DNA of 64,000 nt from Thainema sp966674685 (GTDB taxonomy: Bacteria > Cyanobacteriota > Cyanobacteriia > Phormidesmidales > Phormidesmidaceae), in assembly GCA_966674685.1 (NCBI GenBank), contig CBKWJC010000010.1, forward strand, positions 1 through 64,000, read 5' to 3'. The first letter of the stretch is position 1. Every line of letters begins with the position of its first letter. Positions 44,589 to 53,654 of this stretch are shown here, piece by piece. The notes under the pieces were generated by a model. It was not told the DNA's origin, ran no database searches, and saw only the letters and a list, made by a program, of their open reading frames with translations. A program made the position numbers and the translations under genes.

Positions 44589-45383
44589 ATGTCAAGTGAG
44601 TCACCGAGTTCAATGTCAATAGACGCCGCATCAGCAGATACAGGGAATCCCATCAGCCATATCACGGAAAATACCGTCAAAGGTAACGCCGTGGTTCCTG
44701 ATTCCTCTGCTCAGAGTGCTACCCCGACCACTCAGCGCGTCCTATCCGTAAAAACTGTTTCACACGCAGATTTGCCCGATTTAGTAGCCCTCGATCAGCG
44801 CTGCCTGGGTGGAATATGGTCGTTAGAAGGATACGGTCGCGAGGTCGATAGCCCCAATAGCGATTTAATTGTGCTGAGCAGCCTCCTGGATAATATTGAT
44901 GATCCCGTCAGCGAACTTGGCCACACGGCTAGCGGACAAGGTACGGAAAATCCCCCCAGCCCCCTCGCCTCCTCTGCCTCCTTCCTTGGCCTCGGCTGCC
45001 TCTGGTCAATTCTCGAAGAAGCTCACATCACCTTACTAGGCGTTGATCCCGCCTATCGCCGCCAGGGATTAGGTCAGCTTTTGCTCTACGTTTTGCTGAC
45101 CTGCGCCCAGCAGCGCAGTTTAGAACGAGCTACGCTAGAGGTACGGGTATCCAACCAAGGTGCGATCGCGCTTTATGAGCAGTTCGGCTTTCGTCGCGCG
45201 GGTTGCCGCAAGCGCTATTATCCCGACGATGAAGATGCTTTAATTCTTTGGCTCAACGGTCTTCATCATCCCGAATTTGATCGCAGCCGACACCAGTGGT
45301 GGCAGTCCATTGCAACTAAGCTGCACATCACAGGCTGGTCAGTAAAGATAGATGACAGTTTGCCATTGGTTCTAGAAGTATAA
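44589..45383 (+). CDS. rimI: ribosomal-protein-alanine N-acetyltransferase RimI, extended
   Basis: RimI acetylates the N-terminal Ala of ribosomal protein S18; related enzymes acetylate other proteins. The 264-residue protein has a GNAT domain with AHITLLGVDPAYRRQGLG (acetyl-CoA loop) and VSNQGAIALYEQFGFRRAG. It is longer than the ~150-residue E. coli enzyme. About 55 extra N-terminal residues are Ser/Thr-rich, and a Ser/Pro-rich insert (about 97-137) splits the domain before LGCLWSILEE. Cyanobacterial homologs are frequently extended. Another Met at residue 9 could be the start. Confidence 0.85.
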   Translation: MSSESPSSMSIDAASADTGNPISHITENTVKGNAVVPDSSAQSATPTTQRVLSVKTVSHADLPDLVALDQRCLGGIWSLEGYGREVDSPNSDLIVLSSLLDNIDDPVSELGHTASGQGTENPPSPLASSASFLGLGCLWSILEEAHITLLGVDPAYRRQGLGQLLLYVLLTCAQQRSLERATLEVRVSNQGAIALYEQFGFRRAGCRKRYYPDDEDALILWLNGLHHPEFDRSRHQWWQSIATKLHITGWSVKIDDSLPLVLEV

Positions 45384-45704
45384 ATCTCGCAACACCAGCT
45401 TGACATTTCCCGCAAATAGGTCGATCATCATTGACGGCGTATTTGTGCTTAATCATGCCTGTTTGTTCCAAAAGCATGAATGCGCGAGGCAGTTTCTTCT
45501 CTTCACATACGTTGCCTACATGTTCTTAACGCTAGTTCGTAAAATCGTGATCTGTCCCTAGGCTGATTTGCATAACGGATTTAGATCCGTGCTGTCTACC
45601 CAGGGAGCAATATTCTTTTTTTGGCTGTTTTCCACATCACAGCTATCCGGTTTGCCTGTGCTAAAATCAGCGTACCGGCACGCAGCAGGTGATGGAAATA
45701 CGCC
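45384..45704. promoter_or_regulatory. 321-bp upstream region of clpC
   Basis: No gene and no strong palindrome is seen. It must carry the clpC promoter and a 5' leader. The base composition is AT-rich near 45600-45660. No CIRCE element was recognised. Confidence 0.4.
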
Positions 45705-48179
45705 ATGTTTGAACGCTTCACAGAAAAAGCCATTAAGGTCATAATGCTGGCTCAGGAAGAAGCCCGTCGCTTAGGGCACAACTTCGTGGGCACAGAGCAA
45801 ATTCTATTGGGTCTAATTGGAGAAGGGACCGGCGTCGCCGCCAAGGTACTGAAATCCATGGGCGTCAATCTCAAAGACGCTCGGATTGAAGTCGAAAAAA
45901 TTATTGGTCGAGGATCTGGTTTCGTCGCGGTGGAAATCCCATTTACACCGCGAGCCAAGCGAGTCCTAGAGCTTTCTTTAGAGGAGGCTCGCCAGCTCGG
46001 CCACAACTATATTGGTACGGAGCATCTGCTTCTGGGCCTAATTCGAGAAGGCGAAGGAGTCGCCGCTCGGGTACTGGAAAATCTCGGGGTTGATTTGTCT
46101 AAAGTGCGAACCCAAGTGATTCGCATGCTAGGCGAAACCGCTGAGGTTTCGACGGGAAGCAGCCAGGGACGTACCAAAACGCCGACGCTGGATGAGTTTG
46201 GTGCGAATCTGACTCAGATGGCAGCGGATGGCAAGCTTGATCCCGTTGTGGGTCGCCAAAAAGAAATTGAGCGGGTCATCCAGATCCTGGGTCGTCGCAC
46301 CAAGAACAATCCAGTTCTAATCGGTGAACCCGGTGTGGGTAAAACCGCGATCGCAGAAGGTCTAGCTCAGCGTATCGCCAACAACGATGTCCCCGACATC
46401 CTGGAAGACAAGCGCGTTGTCACCCTCGACATCGGCTTGCTGGTTGCAGGCACCAAGTACCGGGGTGAATTCGAAGAGCGCTTGAAGAAAATCATGGATG
46501 AAATTCGCTCAGCAGCGAATGTCATCCTGGTAATTGACGAGGTTCACACTCTGATCGGCGCAGGTGCGGCAGAAGGCGCAATCGACGCGGCCAATATACT
46601 GAAGCCAGCCCTAGCACGGGGCGAACTCCAGTGCATCGGTGCGACCACACTAGATGAGTATCGCAAGCACATTGAGCGCGATGCGGCTCTAGAGCGCCGT
46701 TTCCAGCCCGTTATGGTGGGTGAACCAACCGTACCGGAAACCATTGAGATCCTGCATGGTTTACGTGAGCGCTATGAACAGCACCACAAGCTAAAGATCT
46801 CCGATGATGCGCTAGAGGCCGCCGCTAAGCTGTCCGATCGCTATATTTCTGACCGCTATCTGCCGGATAAGGCTATTGACCTGATCGACGAAGCGGGTTC
46901 TCGGGTTCGCTTGATCAACTCTCAGCTACCTCCTGCAGCGAAAGAACTGGATAAGGAACTGCGCCAAGTCCTTAAAGATAAGGACAATGCGGTTCGCTCC
47001 CAGGACTTTGATCGGGCGGGTGAACTGCGCGATCGCGAAATGGAAATCAAAGCCGAAATTCGTGCGATCGCACAGAGCAAGAAGACCGAGTCCTCCGGTG
47101 AAGGTGATGACTCTCCCGTTGTGGACGAGGAGGACATCGCCCAAATCGTCGCTTCCTGGACAGGCGTTCCAGTGAACAAGCTCACCGAATCCGAGTCCGA
47201 GAAGCTGCTGCACATGGAAGATACACTGCACCAGCGGATTATCGGCCAGGATGAGGCAGTGAAGGCGATTTCCCGCGCGATTCGGCGGGCAAGAGTTGGC
47301 CTCAAAAACCCCAACCGTCCGATTGCCAGCTTCGTCTTCTCTGGCCCCACGGGTGTAGGTAAGACTGAACTGGCTAAGGCACTGGCGTCCTATTTCTTCG
47401 GTTCTGAAGAAGCCATGATTCGACTTGACATGTCGGAATTCATGGAGCGCCACACGGTATCTAAGCTGATCGGTTCGCCGCCGGGCTACGTTGGCTACAA
47501 CGAAGGTGGTCAGCTCACGGAAGCTGTGCGGCGTCGGCCTTACACGGTTGTGCTGTTCGACGAGATTGAGAAGGCACACCCTGATGTCTTCAATATGCTG
47601 CTGCAAATTTTGGAAGATGGTCGCTTGACTGATGCCAAGGGCCGCACCGTGGACTTCAAGAACACGCTGCTGATCATGACCTCTAACATCGGTTCTAAGG
47701 TGATTGAAAAAGGTGGCGGCGGTCTTGGCTTCGACTTCGAAGAGGACAAAGCCGAGTCGCAGTACAACCGGATTCGCTCGCTGGTGAACGAAGAACTGAA
47801 GCAGTACTTCCGACCTGAATTCCTCAACCGTCTGGACGAAATTATTGTCTTCCGTCAGCTCACCAAGGATGAAGTCAAAGAAATTGGCGATATCCTGCTG
47901 AAAGAAGTCTTTGGTCGCCTAGATGAGCAGGGCATCAAGCTAGAAGTGACTGATAAGTTCAAAGAGCGCTTGGTAGAAGAGGGCTACAACCCCAGCTACG
48001 GTGCCCGTCCCCTACGCCGCGCGATTATGCGTCTGCTTGAGGACAGCCTCGCAGAAGAGATTCTGTCGGGCCGGATCAAAGATGGCGATGTTGCGGTAGT
48101 GGATATTGATGAGAACGGTCAAGTCAAAGTTATTCCGAGCGAAAAACCTCGCGAGTTGCTCCCTCAGGGTGCTGAATAA
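45705..48179 (+). CDS. clpC: ClpC ATP-dependent Clp protease ATPase subunit
   Basis: ClpC is the class I AAA+ unfoldase that feeds ClpP/R proteases and is essential in cyanobacteria. This 824-residue protein has duplicated ClpN repeats (1-145), D1 with Walker A GEPGVGKTA near 207, a UVR-type middle domain (about 415-450, FDRAGELRDREMEIK), and D2 with Walker A GPTGVGKTELA near 545. Walker B VILVIDEVHT and the C-terminal YGARPLRRAI region are intact. The start MFERFTEKAIKVIMLAQEE is the family start. It is followed by a strong terminator. Confidence 0.97.
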   Translation: MFERFTEKAIKVIMLAQEEARRLGHNFVGTEQILLGLIGEGTGVAAKVLKSMGVNLKDARIEVEKIIGRGSGFVAVEIPFTPRAKRVLELSLEEARQLGHNYIGTEHLLLGLIREGEGVAARVLENLGVDLSKVRTQVIRMLGETAEVSTGSSQGRTKTPTLDEFGANLTQMAADGKLDPVVGRQKEIERVIQILGRRTKNNPVLIGEPGVGKTAIAEGLAQRIANNDVPDILEDKRVVTLDIGLLVAGTKYRGEFEERLKKIMDEIRSAANVILVIDEVHTLIGAGAAEGAIDAANILKPALARGELQCIGATTLDEYRKHIERDAALERRFQPVMVGEPTVPETIEILHGLRERYEQHHKLKISDDALEAAAKLSDRYISDRYLPDKAIDLIDEAGSRVRLINSQLPPAAKELDKELRQVLKDKDNAVRSQDFDRAGELRDREMEIKAEIRAIAQSKKTESSGEGDDSPVVDEEDIAQIVASWTGVPVNKLTESESEKLLHMEDTLHQRIIGQDEAVKAISRAIRRARVGLKNPNRPIASFVFSGPTGVGKTELAKALASYFFGSEEAMIRLDMSEFMERHTVSKLIGSPPGYVGYNEGGQLTEAVRRRPYTVVLFDEIEKAHPDVFNMLLQILEDGRLTDAKGRTVDFKNTLLIMTSNIGSKVIEKGGGGLGFDFEEDKAESQYNRIRSLVNEELKQYFRPEFLNRLDEIIVFRQLTKDEVKEIGDILLKEVFGRLDEQGIKLEVTDKFKERLVEEGYNPSYGARPLRRAIMRLLEDSLAEEILSGRIKDGDVAVVDIDENGQVKVIPSEKPRELLPQGAE

Positions 48180-48226
48180 ACTCCTCTGACTTGAGTAGTT
48201 CATCGCTACTTTGAATCAATAGCTGG

Positions 48227-48270
48227 AAAAAGCTGAATCCATTTGATGTATGGATTCAGCTTTTTCTTTT
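48227..48270 (+). terminator. Rho-independent terminator of clpC
   Basis: A perfect 16-bp stem (AAAAAGCTGAATCCAT and its complement) with a 7-nt loop ends in TTTTTCTTTT, 48 bp past the stop. Confidence 0.88.
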
Positions 48271-48317
48271 ATAAAGACAACATTGCGATCGCACTCAACC
48301 AGCCTTAAACTAACGCC

Positions 48318-48899
48318 TCACGGATTTACCGCCTCAACCTGCCAAGCAGCACCGGATAAAAAATAGCGATCGCGGTTCTGCGGTTCGCCGCGCAGTTGCA
48401 GATGGTCAACCGCTGTGGGATTGAGTAGCACCAAGCCAAAATTATCCGGCGGATGCATTTCATCCGGTGCTGGAATCTCGGTGAACTCAGTTTGATCGGC
48501 GCGAGGTTGGCCAGGATGAGGCCAGACAAACTGGAGCCGAGCACTATCGGATAACTTCTGCCAAAGATCAACACGAGTATTTTGCTGAGCCTGCTCCGAA
48601 TCAGCCGTCACTAGTTTCAATGTGCCCGCGATGCGAAACTGTTCACGGGTCTTGGTGAAGTACCAGCACACCTCAGCCCAAGGCTGATGGTGAATTTGGT
48701 CAATCTTATCGCTGCGTAAATCGGTGACGAATTGGAGCTGATTAGTTTCGTCGTCTAAAAAGCCGCGAAATACGACCGTCCGATTGGCCGGACGTCCATC
48801 GGCACGGACGGTGGCAATTTGAAAATAGCGGCTGTGAGCGTCGCTGCGATTCCGGTGGAGCGCTCGCGCGATCAGCGGTCGCCAAGGAGCAAGAGTCAT
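48318..48899 (-). CDS. pyridoxamine 5'-phosphate oxidase-related flavin-binding protein
   Basis: This 193-residue protein belongs to the PNPOx-like split-barrel family, of the Npun_R5749 type widespread in cyanobacteria. It has the FMN-binding beginnings RYFQIATVRADGRPANRTVVFRG, the SDKIDQIHHQPWAEVCWYF segment typical of pyridoxamine-phosphate-oxidase folds, and a C-terminal LNPTAVDHLQL and AAWQVEAVNP ending. The substrate is uncertain; it may oxidise pyridoxine phosphate or another small molecule. No metabolic partner is adjacent. Confidence 0.85.
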   Translation of the reverse strand: MTLAPWRPLIARALHRNRSDAHSRYFQIATVRADGRPANRTVVFRGFLDDETNQLQFVTDLRSDKIDQIHHQPWAEVCWYFTKTREQFRIAGTLKLVTADSEQAQQNTRVDLWQKLSDSARLQFVWPHPGQPRADQTEFTEIPAPDEMHPPDNFGLVLLNPTAVDHLQLRGEPQNRDRYFLSGAAWQVEAVNP

Positions 48900-48981
48900 A
48901 ATGATAGAAGACAGGGTGGCAACATTAGGACGTTATTTTCTGTCCCATACTGTATATCAAGTCCGTGTTTAGGAACCCAAC

Positions 48982-49196
48982 TTATTTTTTGTGAAAGGCT
49001 GGCTGAGCCAGAGTATCTGTTTAGCGTGGCATAGGATGCCCTCATCCCCCAGCCCCTTCTCCCACAGGAGAAGAGGAGCCGGATCGGAAGTTCCTCTCCT
49101 GCGGGAGAGGGATTTAGGGTGAGGGCAAAACGACCAAGGGCAAACTAGCAGAGCATCACGCTAAACAGATACTAGCCAGCCTTTCACAAAAAATAA
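48982..49196. mobile_element. 215-bp MITE-like palindromic element
   Basis: The 40-bp terminal inverted repeats are 48982-49028 on the left (interrupted by a 7-bp insert, GAGCCAG, at 49005-49011) and 49157-49196 on the right. An inner hairpin pairs CCCTCATCCCCC-type sequence (about 49038) with GGTGAGGGC (to 49126). No coding capacity is visible. The structure fits a non-autonomous element or a large repeat cassette; target-site duplication was not clear. Confidence 0.7.
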
Positions 49197-49258
49197 ATCA
49201 TCAGGTTTTAACCAGACTTCGTATGAGTTATGAATCCGCTGGGGAGGAGTTACCAGGA

Positions 49259-49828
49259 ATGAACCGCACGTTTCAAATTGGGATTTGGCTGACTGTTGGT
49301 GCTTTGGGTCTTGGTCTGATCGGGGTTGGAGAAGATGCGATCGCACAAACCAGCCCAACCGAAAACATCCAAGCTGCACCATCTGAGCCTGTACAAATCG
49401 GCTTTGCAACTCAGTCGCTAGGTGCCGATGCCAATGCGTTGGCTGAACCGCTATCTGACCGATCGACCACTCCAAATTGGCTTACCGATCAGCCTCGTGA
49501 TCTACAGTTGGCACAGGTGTCGATTCCTATTCGACCACTGGTGGAGCCGACCCACTGGGCCTATCAGGCTGTGACCAGTTTGGTTGAGCGCTACGGCTGT
49601 ATTTCGGGCTATCCTGATGGCACCTTTCGCGGCGATCAGGCCATCACTCGCTATGAAGCGGCTGCGGCGTTTTCTGCCTGTTTTGATAATGTGATTGAGG
49701 TGATTGAAACCGATCAGGCTGCCCAACGCCAGGAACTGGAAGCGATTCGCCAGTCGATGCAGGATTTGCAGGAGCAACTCGGCGTGGAAGAGCAGCGGAT
49801 TGAGGCGTTGGAGGGCGAGGAAGAGTGA
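49259..49828 (+). CDS. SLH-domain / coiled-coil envelope protein without porin barrel
   Basis: This 189-residue protein begins MNRTFQIGIWLTVGALG with a signal peptide ending near DAIAQ. An SLH domain follows (about 90-150: HWAYQAVTSLVERYGCISGYP, then GTFRGDQAITRYEAAAAF), and then a coiled coil (about 155-189) ending in EEE. Cyanobacterial SLH-OprB porins have the same SLH-coiled-coil N-terminus but continue into a ~350-residue beta barrel, which is absent here. It may be a stand-alone SLH anchor that binds peptidoglycan-linked polymer or a truncated porin. The recombinase starts 14 bp later. Confidence 0.8.
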   Translation: MNRTFQIGIWLTVGALGLGLIGVGEDAIAQTSPTENIQAAPSEPVQIGFATQSLGADANALAEPLSDRSTTPNWLTDQPRDLQLAQVSIPIRPLVEPTHWAYQAVTSLVERYGCISGYPDGTFRGDQAITRYEAAAAFSACFDNVIEVIETDQAAQRQELEAIRQSMQDLQEQLGVEEQRIEALEGEEE

Positions 49829-49842
49829 GGGAGTCGTGAGGC

Positions 49843-51192
49843 GTGAAGATTTTCGCCTATCTGTATAGTGATGTGCTGTTGGAAGATCCACCGAGTCCAG
49901 AGATTTGGGGCTGGGAGGTGGATCGGGTTTATCAGGATCTGAGTGCGGGCCAAAAAGGAGCGCGATCGCAACTTCAAGCTCTCCTAGAAGATTGTCAAGC
50001 AGAACCACCGGACTACTTACTGCTGCGCCGACTGGAGGAATTTGGCGACACGATTCAGGCGGTGTGCGATCGCATGAATACGCTAGAATCTTTGGGCGTT
50101 CAAATCATTGCGATTGAGCAAGATTACCATTCAGCGCAGTTGCAGTTGCAAATTGATGCGACCCAAGCTTCTGAAAACCCAGGCCATCTGCGGCGAAATC
50201 TGATTCAGCTAATCAGCGAAGTTCAGCAGAACCAGCGCAGCCACCGCATTCGCCAGGGGCACGCTCGCAATCGAGTACAGGCATTACCCCCACCGGGAAA
50301 AGCGCCCTACGGCTATCGGCGAGGCCGCGATCGCTATACGATTGACCGTACGGCTTCTCCAGTGGTGAAGGATTTTTTTGACCATTTTTTGATTTATGGC
50401 TCACTGCGCGGTGCGGTGCGGCATTTGGCCAAGAAGTATAACAAGAAAATCGCCGTTTCCACGGGCAAACGCTGGCTAACGAATCCCGTATACCGGGGTG
50501 ATTTGGCCTATCGCGAAGGGGACGTAATTCGCGACACTCACGCGGCGATTATTTCGCGGGATGAAGCGGCGCAGGTGGATCGGCTGCTGCGCCGCAATAG
50601 TCAGATGCCGCCGCGTACCGCTAGCGCCCCGCGATCGCTATCTGGCCTTGTTACCTGTGCTGAATGCGGTTCAGCGATGACGATCACTCGCGTGACCCAG
50701 CGCGGCAAACAAGGGGAGTATCTGTATTTGCGTCCCACGGCTTGTCCGCAGCAGCCCAAGTGCAAAGCGATTCGCTACGAAGATGTCCTGGAACGGACAA
50801 TTCAAACCATTTGCGACCAGCTCCCCCAGGCGGTTGCGGGTTTGTCGATGCCGAATATGTCGCCGATTAAGCAGGGAATTGCCGCACAGATTGAGACCCA
50901 GCAGAATATTCTGGCGCAGATTCCTGACCTAGTACAAAACGGGGTGCTAGACCAGGCAACGGCGGACTTACGTATTTATCAAGTCAAAACCGAACTGGCA
51001 AAGTTGCAGAGCAAACTGGCACAACTGCCGCCAGTGAATTTACTCGAAACGGCACAGACCGTATCGATTCCCCGCTTCTGGCTGGATTTGACCGAGGCTG
51101 AGCGGCGGTTTTACTTTCGTGAGTTTATCCAAAAAATTCAAATCATCCGGCGCGATCGCACCTGGAGCCTCAAACTGGTGTTCATTTTCTAG
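49843..51192 (+). CDS. serine recombinase family protein with degenerate catalytic domain
   Basis: This 449-residue protein has the layout of a large serine recombinase (XisF-like): resolvase-like N-terminal domain (1-~95), DNA-binding recombinase domain (~140-260, PPPGKAPYGYRRGRDRY) and a zinc beta-ribbon (~265-310, TCAECG and CPQQPKC), then coiled coil (~340-395). The catalytic region is degraded: the first strand reads AYLYSDVLLED, without the usual Arg, and the DRLGR arginine motif is RRLEEFGDT. It is probably inactive as a strand-transfer enzyme. A domesticated DNA-binding role is possible. It starts at GTG with GGGAG nine nt upstream. Confidence 0.85.
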   Translation: MKIFAYLYSDVLLEDPPSPEIWGWEVDRVYQDLSAGQKGARSQLQALLEDCQAEPPDYLLLRRLEEFGDTIQAVCDRMNTLESLGVQIIAIEQDYHSAQLQLQIDATQASENPGHLRRNLIQLISEVQQNQRSHRIRQGHARNRVQALPPPGKAPYGYRRGRDRYTIDRTASPVVKDFFDHFLIYGSLRGAVRHLAKKYNKKIAVSTGKRWLTNPVYRGDLAYREGDVIRDTHAAIISRDEAAQVDRLLRRNSQMPPRTASAPRSLSGLVTCAECGSAMTITRVTQRGKQGEYLYLRPTACPQQPKCKAIRYEDVLERTIQTICDQLPQAVAGLSMPNMSPIKQGIAAQIETQQNILAQIPDLVQNGVLDQATADLRIYQVKTELAKLQSKLAQLPPVNLLETAQTVSIPRFWLDLTEAERRFYFREFIQKIQIIRRDRTWSLKLVFIF

Positions 51193-51291
51193 CACACCCC
51201 GCCCCTTGCAGAACCAGCGAAGATGGTATAAGAGTTGCAGAAACTTTTTGCGTTTGAGCCTATCTTCTGACGTAGTGTGTGGTGTGAGCGA

Positions 51292-52446
51292 GTGAGTACA
51301 ATACCTCCCTTTGATTCAACGCGGCAGTATGCTGCGATGCAGGCTGAAATTAGTCAAGCTGTTGCCGAAGTCCTAGCTTCAGGCCGCTATATTAACGGTG
51401 CGACCGTGCAAACCTTTGAGCAGGAATTTGCCCAGTACCACGGCACCCAAGAGTGTATTTCGTGCAACTCCGGCACCGATGCGCTGTACTTGGCGCTGCG
51501 AGCCTACAACATTGGATTTGGCGATGAGGTAATCACCAGTCCGTTTACCTTTATTGCCACGGCAGAGATGATCAGCGCCGTGGGGGCAACGCCCGTTTTT
51601 GTGGACATCGACGACACGTTTAACCTGGATGTCCAGCAGGTTGAGGCCGCGATCACCGATAAAACGCGAGCGATTATGCCCGTTCACTTATTTGGATATC
51701 CGGTCGATATGACCCGACTGATGGCACTGGCTCAAGCGCATGATTTGCCCGTGATTGAAGACTGCGCTCAGGCTACAGGAGCAACATGGAATGGTCAGAA
51801 GGTGGGCAGTATCGGTCAGATCGGCTGCTTCAGCTTTTATCCAACCAAGAATTTGGGCGCTTGTGGTGACGGTGGCGCGATCGCAACTAACGATCCCGAA
51901 CTGGCGACCCGGATGCGGATGATTAAAGAACACGGCAGCTATGTCCGCTACTACCACGATGAAATTGGCATCAATAGCCGCTTAGATGCCGTCCAGGCCG
52001 CTATTTTGAGCGTTAAACTGCGCTATCTTGACACCTGGAACCAGCAGCGGCAGGTCATTGCCCAGCGCTACACCGACTTGCTCAGTCCCGTTCCGGGGCT
52101 GCAGCTACCGCAAGCCCCTACTGGCGGCACCACCGTCTGGAACCAGTACACCATACGTGTTCTAGACAGTACGACTGCTTCGACTGACGATCTGCCCAAC
52201 CTGCGCGATCTCATTCGTCATGCCTTACAAGAGCAAGACATCATTTCAATGATTTACTACCCCATTCCGCTGCATCTTCAAACGGTTTATCGGTCGCTAG
52301 GCTATGCTCCAGGTCGTCTTCCTAACGCTGAACTAGCGGCGCATCAGGTACTTTCCCTACCGATGTTCCCTGAGCTAACGGCTGAAGAGCAGGAACGGGT
52401 GGTGTATGCATTGAAAGAAAGTTTGGCGGATTCTTCCCCTAGATAG
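51292..52446 (+). CDS. DegT/DnrJ/EryC1/StrS family aminotransferase
   Basis: This 384-residue PLP enzyme aminates keto-sugars on nucleotide diphosphates, feeding lipopolysaccharide, S-layer or natural-product sugars. The start is the GTG at 51292 (STIPPFDSTRQY); a GTG at 51277 is possible. The PLP Lys186 is in CFSFYPTKNLGACGDGG. SGTDALYLAL, the VIEDCAQATGA Asp motif and the INSRLDAVQAA signature are all present. No sugar nucleotide gene is adjacent, so the sugar is unknown. The end (YYPIPLHLQTVY) is complete. Confidence 0.9.
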   Translation: MSTIPPFDSTRQYAAMQAEISQAVAEVLASGRYINGATVQTFEQEFAQYHGTQECISCNSGTDALYLALRAYNIGFGDEVITSPFTFIATAEMISAVGATPVFVDIDDTFNLDVQQVEAAITDKTRAIMPVHLFGYPVDMTRLMALAQAHDLPVIEDCAQATGATWNGQKVGSIGQIGCFSFYPTKNLGACGDGGAIATNDPELATRMRMIKEHGSYVRYYHDEIGINSRLDAVQAAILSVKLRYLDTWNQQRQVIAQRYTDLLSPVPGLQLPQAPTGGTTVWNQYTIRVLDSTTASTDDLPNLRDLIRHALQEQDIISMIYYPIPLHLQTVYRSLGYAPGRLPNAELAAHQVLSLPMFPELTAEEQERVVYALKESLADSSPR

Positions 52447-52482
52447 ACGCTTTGCTTCCTCTATCGGACGAGTTGCGATCGC

Positions 52483-52514
52483 AGAATCCTTCCTATGCTA
52501 AAAATCAGGATTCT
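52483..52514 (+). terminator. weak hairpin after aminotransferase
   Basis: An 8-bp stem AGAATCCT/AGGATTCT with a 16-nt loop lies about 37 bp past the stop codon and 20 bp before the SDR start. Confidence 0.4.
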
Positions 52515-52533
52515 ACACATTAATTAACACAAC

Positions 52534-53340
52534 ATGGAATTAGGAATTAAAAATAAGGTCGCCGTGATCACGGGTGGCGATGTCGGCGGTATTGGTCACG
52601 CGACGGCCAAACTACTAGCGGCAGAAGGAGCCAAAATTGCCATCATCGACAAAACCACCGATGCCTTACAGGAAGCGGTAAAAGAGGTACAAAAAATCGG
52701 TGAAGCCTTTGGTGTCACTGCCGATTTAACCAAACTGGACGATGTGGAATCGGCCAAGCAGCAAATCCTGGATCACTTTGGCGGAGTGGATATTCTGGTT
52801 AATGCAGCGGGGATCACGGGCGCAACCAAGGAGTTCCTTGAGCTAACCGATGACGACTGGTATCAAACGCTAGAAGTTGACTTAATGGCCGCAGTGCGGG
52901 TCTGTCGTGCCTTTATTCCCTGTATGCGTGATGCAGGTTGGGGACGCGTGGTACTAATCACCTCCGAAGATGCGGTACAGCCCTATCCCGACGAGATTCC
53001 TTACTGCGCTGCCAAAGCAGGCATCTTGAACTTGACCAAGAATCTCTCGAAAATCTACGCCAAAGATGGCGTGTTGGTAAATTCGGTTTCGCCCGCGTTC
53101 ATTGCTACGCCGATGACCGACGCCATGATGGAAAAGCGAGCCAAGAAGATGGGCACCAGCGTCGATCAAGCCATTGACAGCTTCTTGGATGAAAAACGAC
53201 CCAACATTGAGCTACATCGTCGGGGTCAGGTTGAGGAAGTCGCGGCTGTAATTGCGTTCTTGTGTTCCAAGCAGTCCAGCTTCGTAGTTGGTGCAGACTA
53301 TCGCGTAGACGGTGGTTCCGTCGCGACAATGGCGGCTTAA
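52534..53340 (+). CDS. short-chain dehydrogenase/reductase (SDR)
   Basis: This 268-residue classical SDR has the NAD(P)-binding loop TGGDVGGIGHATAKLLA (a variant of TGxxxGIG with inserted Gly-Asp), NAAG in ILVNAAGITGAT, the catalytic Ser of ITSEDAVQPYP and YCAAK. Asp following the second strand (IAIIDK) suggests NAD(H) preference. The C-terminal VVGADYRVDGGS is typical. The substrate cannot be fixed; glucose/ribitol dehydrogenases and FabG-like enzymes share the pattern. It is transcribed in the same direction as the aminotransferase but may have its own promoter. Confidence 0.9.
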   Translation: MELGIKNKVAVITGGDVGGIGHATAKLLAAEGAKIAIIDKTTDALQEAVKEVQKIGEAFGVTADLTKLDDVESAKQQILDHFGGVDILVNAAGITGATKEFLELTDDDWYQTLEVDLMAAVRVCRAFIPCMRDAGWGRVVLITSEDAVQPYPDEIPYCAAKAGILNLTKNLSKIYAKDGVLVNSVSPAFIATPMTDAMMEKRAKKMGTSVDQAIDSFLDEKRPNIELHRRGQVEEVAAVIAFLCSKQSSFVVGADYRVDGGSVATMAA

Positions 53341-53654
53341 AGGTGTGCTTGGTTAGTCCAGTAAGGGCAAATGGCTATTGTGTGAGAGCGAATGGCTATT
53401 CGCCCCTACTCAGTTAGGGCACGGACGTTTTTGTAGCACGGCCTAGCCGTGTCACAAAAATGTCTTAACCAATATGGCTAGCCCCAGATGTAAGGGCATA
53501 TGTAAGGGCGAATGGTCATTTGCCCTTACGTAAGGTTACTGCAATGCAGTATGTAATATTACCCTGCAAGGCTATTTCTTACCCAGAAAAGGCTGGCTAG
53601 AATTTGGATAAAGCAACTTTTTGGTTAATGATGGCCGAAGGAACATAGATAGGT
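53341..53654. repeat. 314-bp spacer packed with hairpin repeats
   Basis: Several small palindromes lie in a row: GCGAATGGCTATTCGCC near 53388, TTTTTGTAGCACGGC with its complement near 53430-53460, and GTAAGGGCGAATGG with CATTTGCCCTTAC near 53501-53530. An AAAAGGCTGGCTAG remnant at 53596-53609 matches part of the 48982-49196 element. No gene is seen. Confidence 0.7.

Noticed and set aside
46926..47606. A 226-codon minus-strand frame
   Set aside because: It is fully antisense to clpC, a clearly conserved gene, with no ribosome site or recognisable domain.
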